64,000 bases of DNA, from positions 1 through 64,000 of IMG/VR virus record IMGVR_UViG_3300035698_019437; one strand, 5' to 3'. The DNA comes from a virus. The notes beneath the pieces were generated by a model, which saw only the letters and a program-made list of their open reading frames with translations, was not told where the DNA came from and made no database searches. Below are positions 1 to 6,426 of the stretch, piece by piece; the stretch's first letter is position 1; each line of letters starts with the position of its first letter. A program made the position numbers and the translations under genes.

Positions 1-66
1 GCGGTCGAGGACGCGCCAATCGTAGAGGTCGCGGGCGAGGTCGCAGATCAAGCGACGATTAAATGA
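1..66 (+). CDS. 3' end of a GC-rich gene (partial)
   Basis: Frame 1 is open from the left edge to a TGA at 64-66 and encodes 21 residues rich in Val, Ala, Glu and Asp. The stretch is much more GC-rich than everything that follows until about 23 kb. I do not recognise it. It could be the C-terminus of a longer acidic, low-complexity protein, or chance open frame in a GC-rich patch. Confidence 0.4.
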   Translation, partial: AVEDAPIVEVAGEVADQATIK

Positions 67-82
67 CGATTAAAGTAAGGTA

Positions 83-156
83 GGGCGCATAACTCAGCGG
101 CTAGAGTGCCTGCTCGACGCGCAGGAAGTCCGTAGGTTCGAATCCTACTGCGCCCA
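83..156 (+). tRNA. tRNA-Val(GAC), with C at position 33
   Basis: The cloverleaf is complete: acceptor GGGCGCA/TGCGCCC, D stem ACTC/GAGT, anticodon stem CCTGC/GCAGG and T arm with loop TTCGAAT; the discriminator is A and no CCA is encoded. The 7-nt anticodon loop at 114-120 is TCGACGC, placing GAC at 34-36. Position 33 is C (base 115) where U is nearly universal. Identity is taken only from the anticodon position. Confidence 0.85.
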
Positions 157-167
157 TTTTATTTGCA

Positions 168-299
168 TTATTCATCTTTTTGTTGGGATTTTTTATTAAT
201 TTCTTCCTTTTTAAGCCATCCGTGCTTAATACCTATGCGTTCCCAATCTCTCTTAGACATGAATAGCAAATTTTTGTCTGATCTGCGTAGGATTTTCAT
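168..299 (-). CDS. Small phage protein of 43 residues, unknown function
   Basis: This short minus-strand gene starts at 299 and stops at 168-170. A GGAG Shine-Dalgarno and an upstream TATAAT-like box (in the 310-345 region, minus strand) precede it. The protein is basic, with an FMSKRDW segment around residues 13-19 and an IGIKHGWLK segment around 22-30, a pattern that to my memory recurs in small phage proteins of unknown role. It is one of only two minus-strand genes in the window and diverges from the gene at 366. Confidence 0.6.
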   Translation of the reverse strand: MKILRRSDKNLLFMSKRDWERIGIKHGWLKKEEINKKSQQKDE

Positions 300-365
300 T
301 GTTTTTTCTCCATTAATATATTATACACTAATACAACATTCCCTTGTTGAGATTGGAAGTGAAAA

Positions 366-599
366 ATGGCTAAAAATAATTTATATAAGCAATGTACTTT
401 ACGTCTTGATGATGCTAAAATGGTTGCGTGGCTACCCATGAAGTTTGCCAAGAAGCACCTGTTTTTAAGATTAAAAGAAAATGGTGAGTGGAAGAATGGT
501 TGGGAAGTTGTGGAAGTCTATGATGATATACTTCCAGAAGATGTTGTTGTTGCTAACAAAAACAGTTACAGAGATGCAAGAGGAACGACAGACATTTAA
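366..599 (+). CDS. Small hypothetical phage protein (77 residues)
   Basis: A GGAAG box lies upstream of the ATG. The protein has the order YKQC (residues 7-10), a VAWLP segment (20-24), a Lys-rich stretch and WEVVEVYDD (46-54). I believe this arrangement is common in small phage early proteins whose function is not known; that is memory, not a search. It ends 6 nt before the tRNA-Phe gene, so protein and tRNA are probably co-transcribed. Confidence 0.75.
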   Translation: MAKNNLYKQCTLRLDDAKMVAWLPMKFAKKHLFLRLKENGEWKNGWEVVEVYDDILPEDVVVANKNSYRDARGTTDI

Positions 600-605
600 A
601 TGCAA

Positions 606-681
606 GGGCAGATGGTGTAATTGTGGTATGTCTCATTGGATCGAAAATCCAGAGGTCTCGGTTCGATTCCGGGTCTGCCCA
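606..681 (+). tRNA. tRNA-Phe(GAA), with C at position 33
   Basis: Acceptor GGGCAGA pairs with TCTGCCC (674-680). The anticodon stem TTGGA/TCCAG encloses loop TCGAAAA (641-647), giving GAA at 34-36. The T arm CTCGG/CCGGG has loop TTCGATT. The discriminator is A. As in the Val gene, position 33 is C (base 642) instead of T. The D arm is irregular. Identity is inferred from the anticodon alone. Confidence 0.8.
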
Positions 682-693
682 TTGGAGAATACA

Positions 694-1038
694 ATGATAA
701 TAGATGTTATTGAATATTTTGACTATGAAGGTTACTCTCTTTACAGTTTCGATACAGAAATTGATAAGAATGACATGTCTCGATTAGCTAATAAAATAGC
801 TAATGGAGAAGCCTATGTTATACGAGTACTTGACAATTCTTCTGATATGATTGGTGAAGAGCTATATGCCATGATCCAAGCCAATAAGGAAAGAGCAGAA
901 CGAGTTAAGAAGAATCGTAGTGCATCAGCTAAGAAGGGTTGGGAAACTCGCAAAGCAAATAAAAAGAAGTCAACTTGCCCGCCCACAGGTCATGGGTTAC
1001 GTAGCGATTGGCAAGAAGGCGATATGACAGACAAATAG
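694..1038 (+). CDS. Hypothetical protein with basic Lys/Arg-rich tail (114 residues)
   Basis: The start at 694 is chosen because GGAG lies at 684-687, directly after the tRNA-Phe 3' end; upstream in-frame ATGs would run through the tRNA. The N-terminal half is acidic and mixed, the C-terminal third is rich in Lys/Arg/Ala (KKNRSASAKKGWETRK around residues 73-88). This could bind nucleic acid, but no known domain is recognised. It stops 7 nt before the next tRNA. Confidence 0.7.
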   Translation: MIIDVIEYFDYEGYSLYSFDTEIDKNDMSRLANKIANGEAYVIRVLDNSSDMIGEELYAMIQANKERAERVKKNRSASAKKGWETRKANKKKSTCPPTGHGLRSDWQEGDMTDK

Positions 1039-1044
1039 AATTAC

Positions 1045-1117
1045 TCGCCCGAAGCTCAACAGGATGAGTACCGCTCTCCTAAAGCGGAGGTTTTGGGTTC
1101 GATCCCCAACGGGCGAA
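1045..1117 (+). tRNA. tRNA-Arg(CCT)
   Basis: Acceptor TCGCCCG pairs with CGGGCGA. The anticodon stem CCGCT/AGCGG carries loop CTCCTAA with normal T33 and anticodon CCT, which reads AGG. D stem GCTC/GAGT and a standard T arm with TTCGATC are present. Discriminator A. It is one of four Arg-anticodon tRNAs in the first 9 kb. Confidence 0.93.
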
Positions 1118-1133
1118 TTAGAAGGAGAAAACG

Positions 1134-1373
1134 ATGCTGACAGATTATATTGAAGAATGCGAAAAATGTGGAAAACCCGGAAGTGTTTCTTATCCTTCGG
1201 ACGAACCAAAACCTGATGTTTGCGATTTATGTATAACGATAGGAGATAATACTGAAAAGGCCCAATACCTTATGGCTTTGAAGAATCTTCCTTTAGAAGA
1301 AAGAATTGCAAAGATTGAAGAATGGATTTATGATGGGAACAGACATTGTGATCCACTTAAGCTAAATCTATAA
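1134..1373 (+). CDS. Small zinc-ribbon protein (79 residues)
   Basis: An AAGGAG box sits 7 nt before the ATG. Two CxxC pairs (CEKC around residue 9-14 and CDLC around 30-33) form a likely zinc ribbon, followed by a helix-rich segment containing LPLEERIAKIEEWI. The function is unknown. It lies between tRNA-Arg and tRNA-Asp, with only 7 nt to the latter, so it belongs to the mixed tRNA/protein transcript. Confidence 0.8.
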   Translation: MLTDYIEECEKCGKPGSVSYPSDEPKPDVCDLCITIGDNTEKAQYLMALKNLPLEERIAKIEEWIYDGNRHCDPLKLNL

Positions 1374-1380
1374 AATAGTT

Positions 1381-1453
1381 CCCGCGCAAGTGTAAGGGTT
1401 AGCACGTCTCCCTGTCAAGGAGATAGAGTCGAGTTCGAGTCTCGCGCGCGGGG
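1381..1453 (+). tRNA. tRNA-Asp(GTC)
   Basis: Acceptor CCCGCGC pairs with GCGCGGG. The anticodon stem TCTCC/GGAGA has loop CTGTCAA with anticodon GTC. The T arm has loop TTCGAGT with one mismatch at its base. The first base is C and the discriminator G. The 3' end leads within about 20 nt into the leader of a homing-endonuclease-type gene. Confidence 0.88.
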
Positions 1454-1473
1454 TTAATAAATAATTATTCTAC

Positions 1474-1539
1474 AAGGAGCGAACTCCTAAAATCCGAATA
1501 CACGATTATAAGGCTGTGTTCATATAATAGGAGTCTGTA
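1474..1539 (+). promoter_or_regulatory. Leader element A, shared by three endonuclease-type genes
   Basis: The leader contains AAGGA (1474-1478), a first CGAA box (1480-1483) in the loop of an AGGAG/CTCCT hairpin, and a second CGAA box followed by TA (1495-1500). A weak ACAC/GTGT stem and a GGAG ribosome site before the ATG at 1540 follow. The order AAGGA - CGAA - CGAA - hairpin - SD is repeated at 4552 and 5831, each time just after a tRNA and just before an endonuclease-type gene. Confidence 0.55.
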
Positions 1540-2235
1540 ATGTCTAAGAAACTAGCAGCAAAAAAAGAAAAAGCAATTTACTACAGGAAACAAATTGGAT
1601 TGTCGTACAGTGAGATATCAGAAAAACTGGGCGGAATATCAAAAAGCACTTTAAGTGGATGGTTACATAACGTATATTTGTCCAAGAAGATAAAAAAAAG
1701 GTTGAATAACCTAAATCCGGCGATAAACAATTCTAATGCAAAAGTAAAAGCAGGGAACGCTTGGAGAAAAAAGAATCAAAAACGTCGTCTTACTTTTCAA
1801 GAACACGGTAAAGAAGAAACCCATGATTTTGATTTGCATCTAGCTGGATGTATGTTGTATTGGGCTGAAGGAAGCAAAGACAAAAATTCCGTTATTTTTG
1901 CAAACACGAACAAATATATGATTAAATTGTTCATGAGATTTTTAAGAGAGTGCTATGATATACAAGATTCAAACATATCATTGTGTTGTCACTCTCATCT
2001 TTTGTCAGATAAATCTCTTTCTGAAGTAGAAGATTTTTGGGTTAAGTTGCTTAAATTGCCCAAAAGCTGTCTTCGAAAAGGGTATGTAGAAAAAAGAATA
2101 CCAAAACGAAAAAAAGTAAAATATCCTAATGGTATATGTTCTATAAAGCTTAACAATACTAATGTTTCTCAAAGAATATTTGGTTCTATCAAACATTACG
2201 CTGGTATTCAGGATAAACAGTTGTGGATCGGATAA
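1540..2235 (+). CDS. Helix-turn-helix protein, putative LAGLIDADG-like mobile endonuclease
   Basis: Residues 1-50 form a helix-turn-helix (YRKQIGLSYSEISEKLG, then STLSGWL), consistent with DNA binding. Residues around 100-125 include LAGCMLYWAEGSK, which resembles the LAGLIDADG-type helix seen in free-standing homing enzymes, though the acidic residue is displaced to Glu. The remainder is basic. Its leader matches those of two HNH endonuclease genes downstream, and it follows tRNA-Asp, which supports a mobile gene. Whether it cleaves DNA is unproven. Confidence 0.6.
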   Translation: MSKKLAAKKEKAIYYRKQIGLSYSEISEKLGGISKSTLSGWLHNVYLSKKIKKRLNNLNPAINNSNAKVKAGNAWRKKNQKRRLTFQEHGKEETHDFDLHLAGCMLYWAEGSKDKNSVIFANTNKYMIKLFMRFLRECYDIQDSNISLCCHSHLLSDKSLSEVEDFWVKLLKLPKSCLRKGYVEKRIPKRKKVKYPNGICSIKLNNTNVSQRIFGSIKHYAGIQDKQLWIG

Positions 2236-2251
2236 AAGGAAATAGTATGTT

Positions 2252-2405
2252 ATGCAAAATGGAAAAATGATGTGTCGTGTTTGCAAAAAAACCTATTCAA
2301 AATAGATTTAAAGGTAAAAGAATTAGGTTCAAAAAAAAAGGCCAACCAGATGAAATTTTCCATATCTGTGGTCAATGCATGGAACAAAAATCCAGAAGAC
2401 AATGA
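2252..2405 (+). pseudogene. Frameshifted zinc-ribbon protein
   Basis: From the ATG at 2252 the frame encodes a start with CRVC and then meets TAG at about 2303. Shifting frame by one base in the A-run near 2299-2303 restores an open frame with Lys/Arg-rich sequence and a second pair, CGQC, ending at a TGA (2403-2405) that overlaps the next ATG by ATGA. The intact version would be a roughly 50-residue protein with two CxxC pairs. A sequencing error in the homopolymer is the main alternative to a real mutation. Confidence 0.55.
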
Positions 2406-2725
2406 ACCAAATATCGTATGATAAACTTGTTAATTGCACATTTCTAGAAAGAGATAGAATGATACATAAGCTTTTCGATTTCTATCTATATTCTGGTTAT
2501 ATTGTAAACGAGATTAAACTCTGTACAAAGGCTTGGCTGCTTTTAAAGCGTTTCATGAGCAATGGCCTAGACATTGAAACTAATAAAAAGATGTTAGACT
2601 TGGGTATACACGGTTATTTATATGGCTCTAATTTAATTATAGATGATAAAATAGATGGAATAAAAGTAGCTATATTTAGCAGGCAGTTTAATAGTTATTT
2701 CTTTTGGAAGAAGATGGAAACGTAA
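2402..2725 (+). CDS. W-tail family small protein (107 residues)
   Basis: The ATG at 2402 overlaps the stop of the broken zinc-ribbon gene by 4 nt, which fits translational coupling better than the in-frame ATG at 2375. The protein is helix-rich with Leu/Lys and ends FFWKKMET, placing Trp at -6 and Met at -3. That C-terminal signature is shared by 28 genes of the window. No other domain is recognised. Confidence 0.7.
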   Translation: MNQISYDKLVNCTFLERDRMIHKLFDFYLYSGYIVNEIKLCTKAWLLLKRFMSNGLDIETNKKMLDLGIHGYLYGSNLIIDDKIDGIKVAIFSRQFNSYFFWKKMET

Positions 2726-2726
2726 C

Positions 2727-3074
2727 ATGTTTAGTGGCGTTATGCAAACAATAAGAGTTGAAACAAAACTGCCTACGTTAAGAGACGTACACGGTATATT
2801 TCCTATTGTACATGAAGATTTTGGTAAAATACTGCATTTTATATATTACAATAAACCTCTCAAACGTAGTGGATGCAGAATTGTTATTGAAGCATTGAGA
2901 GAAAAGCCTATTACTTGGAGAGGATCACCCTCTAATATAAGATATGCAATGGACTTTTCAACGACTGCTTTATCAGATGTCTGGGTTGACCATTTTTGTA
3001 AACTATTCAGCAAATCTGACTACAGTTTTGTGTGTAGATTATCAAGGCTTGTTTGGATAGATATGGAGATTTGA
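2727..3074 (+). CDS. W-tail family small protein (115 residues)
   Basis: The ATG lies 1 nt after the previous stop; an alternative ATG is at 2742. The protein ends VWIDMEI (Trp at -6, Met at -3). The stop TGA shares its last base with the next ATG (TGATG), and the codons of the tail carry GGAG, a possible ribosome site for the next gene. The body shows no recognised domain. Confidence 0.7.
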   Translation: MFSGVMQTIRVETKLPTLRDVHGIFPIVHEDFGKILHFIYYNKPLKRSGCRIVIEALREKPITWRGSPSNIRYAMDFSTTALSDVWVDHFCKLFSKSDYSFVCRLSRLVWIDMEI

Positions 3075-3493
3075 TGAGTAATGGATGTTCTTTAAATATC
3101 GAAAACACTGATTGGCCTAAAAACATAATGGAGGTGGTCAGGATATTCAGAAACTCTACAACTACTCATGGTTTAGGAAGAATCATAGGATTTAACTTTG
3201 TTAAATTTACAGAAATAAGTTATCATCATGCCGAGCATGATTATTCTCTTATATTGTTCCCTATAAGAGAAGACACTCCAATATTTAGCGGTAAAGTTCC
3301 TAGTGTATTAGATAACTTTGCTTTCTATTTTAGGACTGCTAAACTTGCTATTCGATGGCTTAACAGAATCAACATCTTGTTGATATCAAAAGGATATAGT
3401 TTTAACGACCATACTGCTTACAATAACTTTTGGAGTAATCTGGCGAATCCTTGGGGAGAACTCCCGTTTATATGGAGGCCCATGAAAATATGA
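3074..3493 (+). CDS. W-tail family small protein (139 residues)
   Basis: The start at 3074 follows the coupled TGATG junction and has GGAG about 6 nt upstream. The protein ends IWRPMKI. Its tail codons TGGAGGCCC contain a strong GGAGG ribosome site for the next reading frame at 3490. The body is rich in aromatic residues; no domain is recognised. Confidence 0.72.
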   Translation: MSNGCSLNIENTDWPKNIMEVVRIFRNSTTTHGLGRIIGFNFVKFTEISYHHAEHDYSLILFPIREDTPIFSGKVPSVLDNFAFYFRTAKLAIRWLNRINILLISKGYSFNDHTAYNNFWSNLANPWGELPFIWRPMKI

Positions 3494-3729
3494 TTCCTAG
3501 AGTAGGACAATCAATTTAGTTTCTTGAAAAACCGCGTTTAATCCGTAAAGTAACGAAAATAGGAACCAGTAAATATTTGATTCGAATTGGAAATTGTCAA
3601 CAGCAGTATGAACTTGATTTTGTATATAACGACCAAGTATTTAAGCGGCTGTCAAGCGATTTATTTATACCTGTTGAATGTGATATAACCTGTAATTCAA
3701 TGTTTTTATGGCACAACATAACAATATGA
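3490..3729 (+). pseudogene. W-tail gene interrupted by an in-frame TAG
   Basis: The ATG at 3490 overlaps the preceding TGA. After nine codons beginning MIPRVGQSI, a TAG occurs at 3517-3519; beyond it the same frame stays open for 69 codons and ends LWHNITI, the family tail, with its TGA overlapping the ATG at 3726. The two following genes begin MIPEIGQ and MIPRTGQ and are clear paralogues. A nonsense mutation is the simplest reading, since TAG ends many other genes here; readthrough cannot be excluded. Confidence 0.7.
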
Positions 3730-3932
3730 TTCCTGAAATTGGACAAATAATACGACGGTCAGATGGTCAAATTGGCATAGCAACTAAAATTACTATTGTC
3801 AACAAAGTTTCTAAATACAAGGTAATATTAGAAGATACTAAAGGCAATGAACTTGATTGTACTGTTATCCCTATGTATTATACTAATAGTTTAACAGCAA
3901 CAATGTTCTTCTGGAAAACAATGAAATTATGA
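3726..3932 (+). CDS. W-tail family small protein, MIPxxGQ subgroup (68 residues)
   Basis: The start is set by the 4-nt ATGA overlap at 3726 and by the shared MIPEIGQII beginning with its neighbours. The protein looks beta-rich (short hydrophobic strands with IGIATKITI and YKVILED). It ends FWKTMKL. It is the middle member of a local triplication at 3490-4180. Confidence 0.75.
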   Translation: MIPEIGQIIRRSDGQIGIATKITIVNKVSKYKVILEDTKGNELDCTVIPMYYTNSLTATMFFWKTMKL

Positions 3933-4180
3933 TCCCAAGAACAGGACAACATATTGTCTATGGTGGTGGAGAATGCCTTATAATCGAAGTAAAGTCGCTA
4001 GGACGAAGTAAGTTGGTTAATAAATATGGTAGGAATTGCCAAGAAGACTTCGAAATTGCATTTATTTACAAAGGGATTACTTACCTAACAAAGGTAAACG
4101 ATTTGTTTTATCCAGTAGGGTACAAGATACCAGAAAATTGTCCAAGCTGGATGTTCCTTTGGAAACCTATGGAGATATAG
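3929..4180 (+). CDS. W-tail family small protein, MIPxxGQ subgroup (83 residues)
   Basis: It begins MIPRTGQHIVYGGG and ends LWKPMEI. The 4-nt overlap at 3929 sets the start. Compared with its two upstream paralogues it has a longer middle segment. It is the last of the run of six; the next gene starts 6 nt after its TAG stop, so the chain of direct overlaps ends here. Confidence 0.75.
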   Translation: MIPRTGQHIVYGGGECLIIEVKSLGRSKLVNKYGRNCQEDFEIAFIYKGITYLTKVNDLFYPVGYKIPENCPSWMFLWKPMEI

Positions 4181-4186
4181 AAAGCT

Positions 4187-4429
4187 ATGTTTGACAAAAA
4201 AACATTAGACAGACTATTAGATAACCGAGTATACATCAAGCCCGAAACATTCGTTCTGCGGCAGTTTGGACCTGATTATGGAGGAGATGCGACTAAGTTT
4301 CTTGGAGAGGACGATACGTGGACAGACAAAGAACATGCCATCACATTTGACAACGCAAGAGACATGAAATTTGTCGCTAGAAAATTTTGGAAAGAACAGG
4401 ATTTGTTGCTGATTCCAGTTATAATATAG
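4187..4429 (+). CDS. Hypothetical protein (80 residues)
   Basis: The protein is charged with mixed alpha/beta character and several Asp/Lys pairs (GGDATKFLGEDDTWTDKEH around residues 28-46). It ends IPVII and lacks the Trp tail of its neighbours. No ribosome site as strong as GGAGG is seen, although AAAGC precedes the ATG. Unknown function; it lies between the W-tail run and a tRNA. Confidence 0.6.
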   Translation: MFDKKTLDRLLDNRVYIKPETFVLRQFGPDYGGDATKFLGEDDTWTDKEHAITFDNARDMKFVARKFWKEQDLLLIPVII

Positions 4430-4443
4430 TGGAAGGTAAATCT

Positions 4444-4524
4444 GGGAACGTGGCAGACCGGAATGCATCCGACTCTTAATCGGTGGGCAATTGCCCTATG
4501 AGGGTTCGACTCCCTTCGTTCCTA
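4444..4524 (+). tRNA. Class II tRNA with Lys anticodon (CTT)
   Basis: Acceptor GGGAACG pairs with CGTTCCT. The D stem has three pairs, the anticodon stem TCCGA/TCGGT carries loop CTCTTAA with CTT at 34-36, and the variable arm is 15 nt with a perfect GGGC-AATT-GCCC hairpin. The T stem is GAGGG/CCCTT. Such a long arm is expected of Leu, Ser or Tyr tRNAs, not Lys. The amino acid charged is therefore uncertain. Confidence 0.8.
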
Positions 4525-4551
4525 TTGGTTCAACTTTTTTGACATTTTAAC

Positions 4552-4601
4552 AAGGATTTCGAACCCATAATGTCGAATAACTCTATGTAAGGAGTTATTC
4601 T
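4552..4601 (+). promoter_or_regulatory. Leader element B, shared by three endonuclease-type genes
   Basis: AAGGA (4552-4556) is followed by CGAA boxes at 4560-4563 and 4574-4577. A perfect 8-bp hairpin AATAACTC/GAGTTATT follows, with loop 4584-4591. The AAGGAG ribosome site (4589-4594) straddles the loop and 3' strand, so the hairpin could mask or expose the start at 4602. The same plan occurs at 1474 and 5831. Confidence 0.62.
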
Positions 4602-5123
4602 ATGGGTAATGTAAAATCTATTAAAAATTGTCAAAGAAGAAAAAAAGAACTAGCGGTGGAGAGATTTGGCGGCAAATGCTGCATATGTGGATATAAAAAA
4701 TGCGTAGGATCATTAGTATTCCATCATTTAGAAGATAAAAAAGAAAATCCATCTTATATCGTTGCAAGATGGAGTTGGGAAAGAGCAAAAAAAGAATTAG
4801 ATAAATGCATTCTGGTTTGTGCGAATTGTCATGGTGAAATCCACTATAACAACGAAATAGACACAAGATTGTTGAAATACTATAAACCGTTTTTGAAAAA
4901 GAAATGTATCGTATGTCATAAGAAATTTGAAACTAAGAAATACGAACAGAAGTTTTGTTCTCATGAATGTTCAGGATTTTCACAAAGAGTTGCAAAAAGA
5001 CCTTCGAAAAAAGACTTGAAATTTTTATTAGAACAAGAAACAAGTTGGGTCAAACTGGGTAGAATGTTTGGTGTATCTGATAATGCTGTAAGAAAATGGG
5101 CTAGGAAATACGGTTTATTATAA
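4602..5123 (+). CDS. HNH homing endonuclease
   Basis: Residues 25-90 form an HNH nuclease core with zinc-binding pairs (CCICG near 25 and CANC near 67), a VFHH motif (46-49) and NCHGEIH (69-75). A second C-pair region (CIVC and CSHEC, about 102-127) forms an additional ribbon. A C-terminal helix-turn-helix (WVKLGRMFGVSDNAVRKW) likely gives target binding. It is a paralogue of the gene at 5890 and follows a tRNA and leader B, as free-standing phage homing endonucleases often do. Confidence 0.9.
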   Translation: MGNVKSIKNCQRRKKELAVERFGGKCCICGYKKCVGSLVFHHLEDKKENPSYIVARWSWERAKKELDKCILVCANCHGEIHYNNEIDTRLLKYYKPFLKKKCIVCHKKFETKKYEQKFCSHECSGFSQRVAKRPSKKDLKFLLEQETSWVKLGRMFGVSDNAVRKWARKYGLL

Positions 5124-5135
5124 AAGAGTATTCGG

Positions 5136-5450
5136 ATGGCTATAATTTATATGGATGACAAAGAAATAACTTTACATAAATTGCCCTTTAATGAAGGCGA
5201 TGAATTTGTTTGCAACCATTGCAAAAAAGGCGATGCAACGATACGAAAATATGTTGGTAGTGCGTCTCAGCATGACTTTGTTTATTATCTAGGTGGACCT
5301 GTAAAATGGGGACGAACTGCCGAGGCCGAATTTAAAAACGGCATTTTCGATTTGATTGTTGCTTGTACAGGATGCGGACAAAAAATGGATAAACGAGAGT
5401 TTCTTCTTCTTCCTGAAGATACTTTTAAGTGGAGACAGATGTGCCTCTAG
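5136..5450 (+). CDS. Zinc-ribbon W-tail protein (104 residues)
   Basis: Two pairs, CNHC (near residue 26) and CTGC (near 78), form a likely zinc ribbon. The protein ends KWRQMCL. Its tail codons TGGAGACAG supply a GGAG ribosome site for the GTG start at 5441 of the next gene. The following gene has the same domain order, so the pair is a duplication. Function unknown. Confidence 0.78.
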   Translation: MAIIYMDDKEITLHKLPFNEGDEFVCNHCKKGDATIRKYVGSASQHDFVYYLGGPVKWGRTAEAEFKNGIFDLIVACTGCGQKMDKREFLLLPEDTFKWRQMCL

Positions 5451-5740
5451 TATGCCTTTATGATAATGCTTCAGTAGAATTTTACGATATAATTGATGGT
5501 CCTTATAAACCAAATTTAAGATTCACAATAGGTGATATTTTTAAGTGCAAACGATGTGGAACTTCTAGCGCAGAAGTATTCCCGTGTACCCACGAAACGG
5601 CTGAAGCCTATATAGTTTTTAATGAGCGTTTAATTGTTAATCCATCACATATTAGAATAATATGTGTATGCGGATATGAAATGACTAAATGGGGACTTTT
5701 TCCTGAAGAAACGTTTGAGTGGCAGTATATGTATATATAA
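5441..5740 (+). CDS. Zinc-ribbon W-tail protein (99 residues), GTG start
   Basis: The GTG at 5441 is preferred over the GTG at 5429 because GGAG (5431-5434) is at normal spacing to it. The protein has CKRC and CVCG-type cysteine motifs and ends EWQYMYI. It keeps the tail although no gene overlaps its TAA; a tRNA follows instead. It is a paralogue of the preceding gene. Confidence 0.72.
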   Translation: MPLVCLYDNASVEFYDIIDGPYKPNLRFTIGDIFKCKRCGTSSAEVFPCTHETAEAYIVFNERLIVNPSHIRIICVCGYEMTKWGLFPEETFEWQYMYI

Positions 5741-5747
5741 TTAAAGT

Positions 5748-5818
5748 GCTTCGGTAGCTCAGTTTGGCCAGAGCGGCTGTTAACCGCTAGGTTCTGGGTT
5801 CAAGTCCCAGTCGGGCCT
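5748..5818 (+). tRNA. tRNA-Asn(GTT), structurally irregular
   Basis: The loop CTGTTAA (5777-5783) in stem AGCGG/CCGCT gives anticodon GTT. The T arm CTGGG/CCCAG with loop TTCAAGT is perfect. However, the acceptor GCTTCGG/TCGGGCC contains a C-C mismatch and several G-U pairs, and the GAGC needed for the D stem overlaps the anticodon stem, as if about four bases were lost there. It may be degenerate or use a reduced D arm. Confidence 0.65.
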
Positions 5819-5830
5819 TTATATTTTCAT

Positions 5831-5889
5831 AAGGATTCCGAACAGATATTCCGAATATTAACTAGAGGCGTTAATATAAGGAGTATCAA
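5831..5889 (+). promoter_or_regulatory. Leader element C, shared by three endonuclease-type genes
   Basis: AAGGA (5831-5835) is followed by two CGAA boxes (5839-5842 and 5852-5855), here inside a direct repeat of ATTCCGAA. A perfect 8-bp hairpin ATATTAAC/GTTAATAT with loop 5863-5869 follows. The AAGGAG ribosome site is at 5878-5883, just 3' of the stem, and the ATG is at 5890. It matches leaders A and B. Confidence 0.62.
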
Positions 5890-6426
5890 ATGGCTACATC
5901 TTCTGAACATGTAATGAATTGGCGAAATCGCACAAAGCAAAGATTAATTGAATACAAAGGTGGTAAATGCGAAAGATGCGGTTATGATAAAATACAATAT
6001 CCAAGAGCATTTGTCTTTCACCATAACGATCCATCAAAAAAAGAGATGTCTTTAAGTAAGGTTTGTAGAGCATTAGAAAAACTTAAAAAAGAAGTGGATA
6101 AATGCACTCTTTTATGCGCCAGATGTCATGCAGAAATACACGATGAGGCTGATGAAAAAAAACGCCAATTTAGATTAGACATAAAACCAAGGACTCCAAG
6201 GAAACTAAAACTTTGCAAATATTGTGGAACTGGATTTAAGACTTATCACAGAAAACAGAAGTTTTGTTCTGTCAAATGTAAAGCTATAGGAACAAGAAAA
6301 GTTTTGAACAGACCTAGTAAACATGTTTTAAAAAACATGAGAAAATCTATGTCACTAACTTCTATTGGCAAAAAATTTGGTGTTACTCATGGTACTATTC
6401 AAAAATGGTTAAATGTTAAATGTTAA
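5890..6426 (+). CDS. HNH homing endonuclease
   Basis: The order matches the gene at 4602: CERCG zinc pair (near residue 27), FVFHHND (near 43), LLCARCHAEIH (near 73-83), a second ribbon with CKYC and CSVKC, and a C-terminal helix-turn-helix (SIGKKFGVTHGTIQKW). The H, N/R-type and final H positions of the HNH core are visible. It lies behind tRNA-Asn and leader C. Its last seven bases overlap the next gene. Confidence 0.9.
   Translation: MATSSEHVMNWRNRTKQRLIEYKGGKCERCGYDKIQYPRAFVFHHNDPSKKEMSLSKVCRALEKLKKEVDKCTLLCARCHAEIHDEADEKKRQFRLDIKPRTPRKLKLCKYCGTGFKTYHRKQKFCSVKCKAIGTRKVLNRPSKHVLKNMRKSMSLTSIGKKFGVTHGTIQKWLNVKC

Noticed and set aside
163-441. Plus-strand frame of 92 codons at the left end
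   Set aside because: It overlaps both the minus-strand 43-residue gene with its ribosome site and the start of the well-supported gene at 366, and its residues look like translated AT-rich non-coding sequence.
3517-3519. TAG reassigned as a sense codon
   Set aside because: TAG is the terminal codon of several other genes (for example those ending at 1038, 4180, 5450, 8226, 10032), so one internal TAG is better read as a mutation.
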